A DNA stretch of 16,157 nucleotides from Thermoplasmata archaeon (GTDB lineage Archaea > Thermoplasmatota > Thermoplasmata > Thermoplasmatales > Thermoplasmataceae): positions 1 to 16,157 of the forward strand of contig JAKAYN010000001.1 in the NCBI GenBank assembly GCA_021826785.1, written 5' to 3'. This document shows positions 7,337 to 14,310 of the stretch, in pieces. The notes below the pieces were generated by a model that saw only the letters and a list, made by a program, of their open reading frames with translations, was not told the origin of the DNA and made no database searches. Numbering within the stretch: the stretch's first letter is position 1; each line of letters begins with the position of its first letter. Made by a program: the position numbers and the translations under genes.

Positions 7337-8914
7337 TCACCTTAACTTATCCCTTAATACTTTTTTATCTATCTTACCAGTGCTGGTTTTTGGCATCTCG
7401 TTAACAAAGATGAAATCATCTGGCACCCAGAACTTTGCTATTCTACCCGTATCAACGAACTCTGACATCTTTATTTTTATTTCGTCCAAACTTGCATTTC
7501 CATTTATAAAGGCCACAGGCCTTTCTCCCCATTTATCATCGGCCTTTGCAACAACGGCAACCTCGTTTACGCCCTGTATTGTGCTTATTAAATCCTCAAG
7601 TATCAATGATGGTATAAACTCGCCGCCAGATTTTATTGCGTCCTTTTCTCTGTCAACGATTTTTATATAGCCATATTCATCTATGACTGCAAGATCGCCA
7701 GTATGAAGCCAGCCATCTTTCCAAAGCTCCTCTGATTTTTCTTTATCCTTTATATATCCATTTGTTAACCATGGCGCCCTTACAATGATCTCGCCTATCT
7801 CTTTGCCATTGTTTTCAACGTCCTTGTTGTTGTTCACAACCCTGAGACTTACCATTGGTATCGGAATGCCTGTTTTTAACCTGAATTCAAATTTCTCCTC
7901 ATCGCTTTTGTTTATGACCTTTCTGTTATAAACGGCAAGTGTAAGTATCGGTGCAGTCTCTGACATACCGTAGCCGCTTACAACATCTATGCCGTAGGCC
8001 CTTGCACGCTCCGCAAGTCCGCGGCTTAGTGCTGCACCGCCTATTATAACCTTTAGGTTTAAATCCTGCAACAACTGCTTGGCATTTTTATCTGAAATCA
8101 GCATGTAAAGTATTGTTGGAACCATGGCAGACATGGAGACTTTCTCTTTGTTCATGGTTTCAAGTATCCTTGGTATATCATATTTTCCTGGAAGTACGTA
8201 TTTTATACCATTCATAATAGATGTATATGGTATTCCCCATGCATGAACATGGAACATTGGAACAAGCGGCATGACAACATCGTTTATATTATATTTTATT
8301 GGCTCATTTGACAGTGCACCTATTGATGCAATTGAGTGAAGTACCAGCTGTCTATGCGTGAATGATACACCCTTTGGAAGCCCTGTTGTTCCTGATGTAA
8401 AAAATAATGTTGCTGTATCATTTTCATCAGGTTCCTTGAATTCTAAATCTGAATCCTTTAAAAGGTCATCAAAATAGTATACAGGAATATTTATATCAAA
8501 GTGTTTGTGATCCTTTGAGTTTACAATTATACCCTTTATAAAATTCAGATAAGCAGCGTTCTTAACAATTAAATCCATAAAAACCTCATCGATCATTATG
8601 TATGAATCATCTGCCCTTTGCATTGTGTAAAATATTATCTCTGGAGGATATCTTATATTAACTGTGTGCATAACAGCGCCTATCATTGGTATTGAATAAT
8701 ATCCATACATGTACATTAATGAATCGTAGTCTATAACGGCAATGACGTCTTTTCTATTTACTCCAATTTTAATCAGATTTTTTGATAAATTCATGGCATT
8801 TTTATAGAATTCCTTGTATGTTAAAGATCTGTCCATATATACAATCTTTTGGTCTCCATTGTTCATTACAGCGGTTTCCAGAAGATTGTTTATTGTTAAA
8901 TCGAAACCATTCAT
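7337..8914 (-). CDS. Fatty acyl-CoA synthetase (AMP-forming)
   Basis: ANL-superfamily adenylating enzyme, 525 residues, that activates carboxylic acids to acyl-CoA with ATP and CoA. Motifs in order: the phosphate loop TSGTTGLPKG (173-182), PMFHVHAWG (219-227), GYGMSET (314-320), GWLHTGDLA (401-409) with the ATP-ribose Asp, DREKD (421-425), and the C-terminal catalytic lysine in TSTGK (Lys514), which swings in for adenylation. The histidine-rich PMFHVHAWG segment and the overall length resemble medium- or long-chain fatty acid ligases rather than acetyl-CoA synthetase (about 650 residues). The position at the head of a beta-oxidation operon supports a fatty acid substrate, but chain length is inferred. 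It is the first gene of the minus-strand operon; the ATG at 8914 has no Shine-Dalgarno, consistent with a leaderless or short-leader transcript. Its last codons carry the ribosome binding site of the thiolase. Confidence 0.92.
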   Translation of the reverse strand: MNGFDLTINNLLETAVMNNGDQKIVYMDRSLTYKEFYKNAMNLSKNLIKIGVNRKDVIAVIDYDSLMYMYGYYSIPMIGAVMHTVNIRYPPEIIFYTMQRADDSYIMIDEVFMDLIVKNAAYLNFIKGIIVNSKDHKHFDINIPVYYFDDLLKDSDLEFKEPDENDTATLFFTSGTTGLPKGVSFTHRQLVLHSIASIGALSNEPIKYNINDVVMPLVPMFHVHAWGIPYTSIMNGIKYVLPGKYDIPRILETMNKEKVSMSAMVPTILYMLISDKNAKQLLQDLNLKVIIGGAALSRGLAERARAYGIDVVSGYGMSETAPILTLAVYNRKVINKSDEEKFEFRLKTGIPIPMVSLRVVNNNKDVENNGKEIGEIIVRAPWLTNGYIKDKEKSEELWKDGWLHTGDLAVIDEYGYIKIVDREKDAIKSGGEFIPSLILEDLISTIQGVNEVAVVAKADDKWGERPVAFINGNASLDEIKIKMSEFVDTGRIAKFWVPDDFIFVNEMPKTSTGKIDKKVLRDKLR

Positions 8915-9065
8915 GTATTTACATATAATATTTCTTAATAATGTTTTCGATCATTATAATTTAAAAACTTTTTATTAGTAAACAAAAATAATAATAAATT
9001 TTACATAAACCGTTTATTCTGTTAACTTAATAAACATTTAAATAATAAATTCCAATTTAACAGGT
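8915..9065. promoter_or_regulatory. Divergent promoter region of the beta-oxidation locus
   Basis: 151 bp, over 80 percent AT, separating the acyl-CoA synthetase operon (minus) from the dehydrogenase/hydratase gene (plus). On the plus strand ATTTAAATAATAAAT at 9036-9050 is centred about 24 bp from the ATG at 9066, as expected of a TATA box for a leaderless mRNA. On the minus strand the TATA-like sequences (AATTATAATG near 8957-8966 and AATATTATATG near 8924-8935) are not clearly placed. Small symmetric sequences (AAACCGTTT at 9008-9016, GTTAAC at 9021-9026) could be operators but are too short to call. The shared region would allow joint control of all beta-oxidation genes. No regulator gene adjoins it. 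Confidence 0.55.
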
Positions 9066-10991
9066 ATGATAAAAACTGTGACTGTTATTGGTGCAGGCCT
9101 TATGGGCCACGGCATAGGTGAGGTTTTTGCCTTGAATGGATACAATGTGCGTTTATATGATTCATTTCCAGAGGCATTAGACAATGCAAAAAAATCTATA
9201 GAGAACAGCCTTTTAAAGCTTTTAAATTCCGGAAAGATAAAAAAGGATGATGTTGATTCTATAAAGGCAAGGATAAGATACGACAAAAACCTTGATGATG
9301 CATTAAATGGTACAGACTTTGTAATAGAGGCCGTTCCTGAAAGGCTAGATTTAAAAATATCTGTTCTTTCCGATGTTTCCAAAAAAACTGATGCAATTAT
9401 TGCAACGAATACATCCAGTATAAGAATATCTGAGATAGCAGAGCACATTAATAAACCAGAGAGGTTCCTTGGCATGCACTTCTTTAATCCACCGGTTATA
9501 CTTAAACTCGTCGAAGTTATAAAAGGAGAAAAAACGGCAGAAAGCGTATTCAATGATGTTTATGATCTTGCCAAATCAATTAAAAAGATACCAATAAAGG
9601 TTATGAAGGACACACCCGGATTCGTTGTTAACAGGATCTCAGGCCCTGAAACTTTATTATTCTGCTTTATTTACCAGAATGGCATTGCAAAACCAGAGGA
9701 GGTTGATGCATATATAAAGGCACAGGGCATGCCAATGGGACCTTACGAGTTGTTCGACTACGTTGGCCTTGACATAATAAAGGATCTGTTCGATTACTAT
9801 GGAAAAGAATTATCAAGTGATTACCAGCAGTGCAATGTAATATCTGATCTTGTAAATTCTGGAAAAAAGGGCATGAAAACTGGCTCTGGCTTTTACAAAT
9901 GGGAGAATGGAAAGGCTTTAATACCAGAGGCAAAGCCCAGCAGCAAGATAAACCTAATGGATATATTTTCACTAGAAATAAATGAGGCTGTAAAGCTTAT
10001 AGAGGATGGAATTGCAACGCCAGAGGATATAGAAACCGGTGTGAAATACGGGCTTAACAGACCATTTGGCCCTATAAGCGTGGCAGAGGGGCTTTCAAAC
10101 AAGGAGGTAAAGGATGCGCTTTTAAAACTTTACGATCTAACAAAATTTGAAACTTTTAAGCCTGCAAAGTCCATAGATTCTGGCAATTTAAAGACAATAA
10201 TACATAAGAAGATAGCTGTTAATGAAATTCATGAAGAGAAAAAATATATTATTGAGGAGCTAAACAACAGGGTTTTAAAATTAACATTGAACAATGGTAA
10301 AAACAATCTTATCACAAATGAACTTGTAAATGAACTTGATGAAGAAATAGATAAAATATCAAAAAACAGTGATATTAATACTGTCGTTATAACAGGAAAT
10401 GATGTATTTTCAGCCGGTGCTGATTTATCACAGTTTTTCAGGAACTCGGCGGATTTTATGAAAAATGCAGAGCACGTTGAAAGGGTATTCGATAAAATAA
10501 GAAAGACCGGAAAGATATTTATAGCGGCAATAAAGGGCTATGCCCTTGGCGGGGGTCTTGAGCTTGCACTTGCCTGTGATATAAGGATGTCCACAGAATC
10601 TGCAATTATTGGATTTCCTGAGACATCACTTGGTTTAATACCAGGATATGGTGGAAGTCAGCGCCTTTACAAATTAATAGGCATGTCCAGGGCGGTGGCA
10701 ATGATACTTACTGCGGAGCGCATAACAGGCAAAAAGGCACTTGAATACGGAATAGTCCATAGATTATTTGAAAGTGATGATGAGGTGATGTCATACGCAA
10801 AGGATCTTTCAGAAAGAATTGCACCAGTTTCCATTGATCTTGCAAAGAAATTGATATACTCTGAGATGAACTTTGACTCTGGCCTTGACTTTGAGGCTGC
10901 AGCGGTTGGAGTTCTTTATTCAACCGATGATCTTAGAGAGGGCATCTCGGCATTTTTGTCAAAGAGAAAGCCAGATTATAAAGGCCATTAA
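9066..10991 (+). CDS. Fused 3-hydroxyacyl-CoA dehydrogenase / enoyl-CoA hydratase
   Basis: A 641-residue bifunctional enzyme for the two middle steps of beta-oxidation: hydration of trans-2-enoyl-CoA and NAD-dependent oxidation of (S)-3-hydroxyacyl-CoA. Residues 1-285 are the dehydrogenase: Rossmann motif GAGLMGHGIGE (9-19), EAVPERLDLK (88-97), NTSS (115-118), catalytic His138 and Asn141 in MHFFNPP with Glu150, and DTPGFVVNRI (182-191). A second helical domain follows (about 295-370). Residues 395-641 are the crotonase domain: SAGADLS (449-455), the oxyanion-hole region GYALGGGLE (491-499), and catalytic Glu499 and Glu519, spaced 20 residues apart as in rat enoyl-CoA hydratase. The order dehydrogenase then hydratase is the archaeal one (as in Sulfolobales and Archaeoglobus) and the reverse of bacterial FadB. 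The C terminus is short, with no extra domain. ATG at 9066 starts directly with the Rossmann fold and has a TATA box about 24 bp upstream. Confidence 0.95.
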   Translation: MIKTVTVIGAGLMGHGIGEVFALNGYNVRLYDSFPEALDNAKKSIENSLLKLLNSGKIKKDDVDSIKARIRYDKNLDDALNGTDFVIEAVPERLDLKISVLSDVSKKTDAIIATNTSSIRISEIAEHINKPERFLGMHFFNPPVILKLVEVIKGEKTAESVFNDVYDLAKSIKKIPIKVMKDTPGFVVNRISGPETLLFCFIYQNGIAKPEEVDAYIKAQGMPMGPYELFDYVGLDIIKDLFDYYGKELSSDYQQCNVISDLVNSGKKGMKTGSGFYKWENGKALIPEAKPSSKINLMDIFSLEINEAVKLIEDGIATPEDIETGVKYGLNRPFGPISVAEGLSNKEVKDALLKLYDLTKFETFKPAKSIDSGNLKTIIHKKIAVNEIHEEKKYIIEELNNRVLKLTLNNGKNNLITNELVNELDEEIDKISKNSDINTVVITGNDVFSAGADLSQFFRNSADFMKNAEHVERVFDKIRKTGKIFIAAIKGYALGGGLELALACDIRMSTESAIIGFPETSLGLIPGYGGSQRLYKLIGMSRAVAMILTAERITGKKALEYGIVHRLFESDDEVMSYAKDLSERIAPVSIDLAKKLIYSEMNFDSGLDFEAAAVGVLYSTDDLREGISAFLSKRKPDYKGH

Positions 10992-11028
10992 ATTAAAAAT
11001 TATTAATACAATATTTTTATTCTTATTA

Positions 11029-11991
11029 ATGGACGAATACAGTTACGGTATTATTATATATAAAAAGGATGGGGATTTTGAATACCTTGTGCTTTTAAGA
11101 TCTGAAGGCTGGCTTGACTTTCCAAAGGGGCATATAGAAAAAAATGAGAATGAATTTGATGCCGCAATAAGGGAAACGTTTGAGGAAACGCATATAATGA
11201 TAAATCGCAATAACATAGAAAAATTCTTTTCATATACAATGGATTACTCATTCAAAAATAATGATGAAATAATTAATAAGCATACAAGGATGTTCCTTGC
11301 AGAATACAACGGCGATGATATAGTAATATCCAAGGAGCATGTTTCTTATCAATGGTTAAATTACCATGAACTTCTGAGAAAATTAAAGTACATCAATCAA
11401 AAGGATATGATATATTATACAGAGAAATATCTTAAAAGAAGGGATGCCATCAATGAGATAAATATGAAATATAAGGAATTACCATTTAGAATTAAAGACT
11501 GGAGGCTTAGCAATAATTTTGTGCCTGGTGAGGGTAATTACAATGCAGAGATATTTTTTATAGGCCAGGCACCTGGAAAAAACGAGGATAAAAACAGAAG
11601 GCCATTCATTGGAAGAAGCGGAAAACTTTTAAATTCAATGCTTTCAATGATTAATATTGAGCGTGAGAACGTATACATAACGAGCGTTGTCCAGTTCTAT
11701 CCTGAAAAGAATCGGGTTCCATCGATTAAAGAGATAGATTTGTGTTTACCATATTTAAAGAGGCAGCTTGAGATAATAAGTCCAAAGATCATTGTTTTAC
11801 TTGGAAGAGTAGCAGCAAATTCTATTCTTGGCATAGAGGATATAGAAAATAATCATGGAAAAATTGTAAATAACAAATATTTTATTACATACCACCCTGC
11901 AGCCGCGCTGAGATCAAAAACTGTACTTGCAAAAATGGAAGAAGACTTTGTAAAATTAAAAAATTATATTAGTAAAATAAAAAATCAATGA
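11029..11991 (+). CDS. Nudix hydrolase fused to a family 4-like uracil-DNA glycosylase
   Basis: A 320-residue two-domain protein. Residues 1-140 are a Nudix hydrolase: the Nudix box starts at Gly34 (GHIEKNE) and continues with RETFEET (48-54); the usual Gly near its end is His55. The FPKGHIE and RETFEE pattern is most like diadenosine tetraphosphate hydrolases (NUDT2 type). Residues about 150-318 match family 4 uracil-DNA glycosylase: VPGEGN (165-170), GQAPGKNED (179-187), RRPFIGRSGKLLN (190-202), PKIIVLLG (252-259) and YHPAAALR (288-295). Three of the four cysteines that bind [4Fe-4S] in this family are absent: the N-terminal CxxC falls around Pro152-Ile155, and the VKC motif reads VQF (Phe223). 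Only Cys239 remains. The frame is open 52 codons further upstream, but that would run into the preceding gene, and Nudix homology starts at this ATG. The last 7 bp overlap the convergent transporter gene. Confidence 0.88.
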   Translation: MDEYSYGIIIYKKDGDFEYLVLLRSEGWLDFPKGHIEKNENEFDAAIRETFEETHIMINRNNIEKFFSYTMDYSFKNNDEIINKHTRMFLAEYNGDDIVISKEHVSYQWLNYHELLRKLKYINQKDMIYYTEKYLKRRDAINEINMKYKELPFRIKDWRLSNNFVPGEGNYNAEIFFIGQAPGKNEDKNRRPFIGRSGKLLNSMLSMINIERENVYITSVVQFYPEKNRVPSIKEIDLCLPYLKRQLEIISPKIIVLLGRVAANSILGIEDIENNHGKIVNNKYFITYHPAAALRSKTVLAKMEEDFVKLKNYISKIKNQ

Positions 11992-13166
11992 ATTAATAAA
12001 TTATTTGTTTCTTTTCCAAATAAGAGATAGATTATTGCCCCAATGAATCCTATTAAATATATGCCAAGCAGGTAATATGAGTATAATCTAATGCTACTAT
12101 TATAGAGTGTAAATACTGTAAATATATATATTATATAGCCAACGGACCTCACAATGCCAACACCAGTACCCCTGAATGATGTTAAAAAGTTCTCAGGCTC
12201 AAGCATGCCGCGTGCCATCCAGCCAAATTCACCTGTTACGCCATTTATAATTAATAGTATTATTAATAAAAGAAGGCTGAAGATAATATCTTTTATAAAT
12301 ATTACAAGAAAAAGCCATGATATAAAAAGACCTGCAAAGCCAATTATTGCAAGGCGTTTCCTCTTTGAACGGCCAAGGATAAATCCTGCTATGATACCAG
12401 TTAAAGATTCAGCAAGAACTGAAAAGAATATAATCAAAGAGGAGTACTTTGGAAACTCGTACGGACCTAGAACCAGATCAGAAAACGCAAAACCAACGAT
12501 GATTGCAATGCCCATAAAGCTCAGAGGTATGTATCTTATTACATTTTTATCAGGTTTTTCTTTGTGATATATCTCCCATTTTATGCTCTCTTTTATTTTT
12601 AATCTGGAAAAAAGTGCTATTATAAAGCCCACAATCGCAATTATTAATAATGACAGTTTTTCATTGTAAACAGAATAATTGACAAAGATGAAAATTCCTG
12701 CCATTACAGTTATGGCTATGTTCGCTGTGTTCGTTGTTTCGGCAATTGCTGTTCCACGATATCTTTTTGGCAGTATTTCAGCTATGTATGCAAGTGAAAC
12801 TGCTTCATCGCCACCAAGGCCAAATTCTGCCATAAATACACCAGGTATTATTAATAAAAGTGAATATGAAAGCGCTATTATTAAAAGTCCTGCAGCTGTG
12901 ATGAAAACAGTTAAAAGAAATAATCTTTTTCTGCCAAAGCGATCTGAAAATATTCCAAATAATAGGTTACCAAGGAGAAGGCCTGTAGGCGATGATGCTA
13001 TTATAAAAACGTCGTAGCCTGCCGGTATAAATGGCCATGTTGTTATCAATGGTGCTATACTAAGTGCAACGCCCCACATAAAAAATGATGAGGCTATTGC
13101 TATGATAGACAATGTATCAAAGCTGTTCCATCTTCTATTTTCATAAACATCGAGATTTACATTCAA
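11985..13166 (-). CDS. MFS transporter under TPP riboswitch control, probable thiamine-related transporter
   Basis: Major facilitator superfamily permease of 393 residues with about 12 hydrophobic segments. Motif A is GIFSDRFGRKR (71-81), between helices 2 and 3, and AEILPKRYRGTA (129-140) resembles the end-of-helix motif of the sugar/metabolite porter group. The substrate cannot be read from the protein, but a complete TPP riboswitch lies immediately upstream. That argues for uptake of thiamine or a precursor; Thermoplasma genomes are known to have THI elements before MFS genes named thiT1/thiT2. Start: an in-frame ATG at 13217 would translate the riboswitch itself (DRPFEPDPGNTGG) and is rejected. 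TTG at 13166 is six bases after GGAGGG and is the likely start; an ATG one frame over is followed at once by a stop. The 3' end overlaps the Nudix-UDG gene tail to tail. Confidence 0.88.
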   Translation of the reverse strand: MNVNLDVYENRRWNSFDTLSIIAIASSFFMWGVALSIAPLITTWPFIPAGYDVFIIASSPTGLLLGNLLFGIFSDRFGRKRLFLLTVFITAAGLLIIALSYSLLLIIPGVFMAEFGLGGDEAVSLAYIAEILPKRYRGTAIAETTNTANIAITVMAGIFIFVNYSVYNEKLSLLIIAIVGFIIALFSRLKIKESIKWEIYHKEKPDKNVIRYIPLSFMGIAIIVGFAFSDLVLGPYEFPKYSSLIIFFSVLAESLTGIIAGFILGRSKRKRLAIIGFAGLFISWLFLVIFIKDIIFSLLLLIILLIINGVTGEFGWMARGMLEPENFLTSFRGTGVGIVRSVGYIIYIFTVFTLYNSSIRLYSYYLLGIYLIGFIGAIIYLLFGKETNNLLIH

Positions 13167-13170
13167 TAAT

Positions 13171-13250
13171 ATCCCTCCGCCGGTATTACCCGGATCAGGT
13201 TCAAAGGGTCGATCCATTAGGATCCTCTCAGCCTTTTACGGCTCCCCAAT
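13171..13250 (-). ncRNA. TPP (thiamine pyrophosphate, THI-box) riboswitch
   Basis: Read on the minus strand, the conserved elements appear in the right order and spacing: GGGGAGCC (13247-13240), a P3 stem GCC/GGC, CTGAGA (13231-13226, pyrimidine-sensing), a P3a hairpin GATCC-TAAT-GGATC, CCTTTGAACCTGAT (13207-13194), a P5 hairpin CCGG-GTAATA-CCGG, and CGGAGGGA at the 3' side of P4. The GGGG pairs with the CCC after P3a to form P2. The 3' GGAGGG (13178-13173) is also the Shine-Dalgarno of the downstream TTG start. It lies in the P4 strand that pairs with the CCT of ACCTGAT, so ligand-stabilised folding should block translation. No extra expression platform is needed. Its transcript would start very close to the aptamer's first G. 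Confidence 0.96.
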
Positions 13251-13266
13251 CTATATATCTTTAAAT

Positions 13267-13275
13267 ATTATATAT
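13267..13275 (-). promoter_or_regulatory. TATA box for the riboswitch-transporter transcript
   Basis: ATATATAAT on the minus strand, centred about 25 bp upstream of the first conserved G of the riboswitch (13247). With the usual archaeal spacing, transcription would start at or within a few bases of the aptamer, leaving little room for a P1 helix. The surroundings are very AT-rich, so the exact box is uncertain. Confidence 0.5.
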
Positions 13276-13539
13276 GAATTTTGTATTTTTTGACATAAAA
13301 ATAATTTCTTATGATAAAATTAAAGGATCATTAAAATTAATAATTATATTAATGTGTGCATTATTTATCTTACATTTTAGTGAAAAATTTAACAACTAAT
13401 ATGAAAATAAAAATAGTACAAATATTGGTAAATTTGGCCACATATTCAAACTATTATATTTAAGAGTGCGGTAAAAAATTTTAACATATCATTGGTTTTG
13501 TTTTCAACGGATTTTATTTGTTTAAGATAATAATACTAA
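13276..13539. other. AT-rich intergenic stretch with no recognised feature
   Basis: About 260 bp between the riboswitch promoter and the tnpB remnant. Both strands are broken by frequent stops; I see no gene, stable hairpin, tRNA or clear repeat. It may include the decayed end of the adjoining insertion element. Confidence 0.5.
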
Positions 13540-13554
13540 TAAATTCTGGTATGC

Positions 13555-14190
13555 TTAAAATTCTTGGCCCTGGCCCAGTACCTTGCGCCCGTCAAATACT
13601 TTAGGTATTACTTTTTTATTATATTATATGAAGCATTTAAATCTGCATGTATAATAATTCCTTTTGCTGTTCTAAATACTCCTCTCTTGATTCTTTTATC
13701 TAAATGTACCTATGCTTTTCTATGGTTTCATTGTCAAGGAATAAGCATTTGGATGTATATCTTTCATTATAATTACATTTATTTTGTGTTCCTTTCCATT
13801 ATAGTATATCCGATTAACTAAAACATTAAATGGCAGTTGTAAAAAATTCTGATTATTCCTTTAGCATTTAATAGATTAAAATATATTATTTCTTTTATAT
13901 ACAGCCTCAACATCATATACTTTGCCTAAAGACATAATTCTTACCTGTATTAGATCTACATTTTCTAACCATGCTCTCACCTCAAAATTAATTATCCTAG
14001 GTAATTTTAGTATTCAACATCTATTCTGTTGCTGGTTTGTAAATATAAGCATAAATTCATCATCCTTATATTTAGGTGGTTTTGGAGTTTCTGTGAATAA
14101 TTCTGGTTTCCTTTTATATAATTTTACCGCCTTAAAGAATGAAACCTATGAATCCTTTACCTTTTTATTGCATGCCGTGCTGTCTTTTTG
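13555..14190 (-). pseudogene. tnpB: Decayed tnpB (OrfB, IS200/IS605-IS1341 type) with deleted RuvC core
   Basis: The minus strand carries scattered blocks that match TnpB. Block 1 (14145-13879) encodes SFFKAVKLYKRKPELF, PKPPKYKDDEFMLIFTNQQ and FEVRAWLENVDLIQVRI in one frame, interrupted by TGA at 14016 and preceded by TAG at 14148. Block 2 (13860-13801) encodes NNQNFLQLPFNVLVNRI. Block 3 (13765-13704) encodes ERYTSKCLFLDNETIEKH in a shifted frame. Block 4 (13703-13611) encodes RIKRGVFRTAKG and IIIHADLNASYNIIKK after another shift, keeping the last RuvC Asp. About 200 codons of the central RuvC nuclease core are missing between blocks 1 and 2. The resulting protein could not be made or act as an RNA-guided nuclease. 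No tnpA or clear element ends are visible; the GC-rich segment at 13568-13592 marks the 3' end. Confidence 0.85.
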
Positions 14191-14310
14191 CATTTATATT
14201 ACAGCTGAAAGTTTTTAAACGACACTTGATGGTTTCTCAGCCATTAATTGCATTATAAAAATAGCTCAACAAATTTATAGTTTTCCACATATTATTTTGT
14301 TAAATATTTT

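Noticed and set aside
8978..9004. GTAAA-N17-TTTAC inverted repeat as an operator between the divergent beta-oxidation genes
   Set aside because: Arms of five bases in a region over 80 percent AT are expected by chance; no second copy seen.
9038..9553. 171-residue minus-strand open frame opposite the hydroxyacyl-CoA dehydrogenase
   Set aside because: Antisense shadow of a strongly conserved Rossmann domain; no supporting start signal.
10873..11028. 52-residue N-terminal extension of the Nudix-UDG protein
   Set aside because: It overlaps the end of the dehydrogenase/hydratase gene by over 100 bp in another frame, and Nudix homology begins at ATG 11029.
13167..13217. N-terminal extension of the riboswitch-linked MFS transporter from ATG 13217
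   Set aside because: The 17 extra residues are a translation of conserved TPP aptamer sequence, and a better start (TTG 13166 with GGAGGG) follows.
13568..13592. Intact guide RNA or transposon end beside tnpB
   Set aside because: Only a short GC-rich stretch is visible; no definable hairpin end, target site or tnpA remains, so it is not listed as a separate element.
13564..14218. Two plus-strand frames (85 and 98 residues) that look like hydrophobic small proteins
   Set aside because: They lie antisense to the decayed tnpB blocks, have no ribosome site or family match, and their hydrophobicity comes from AT-rich complement.
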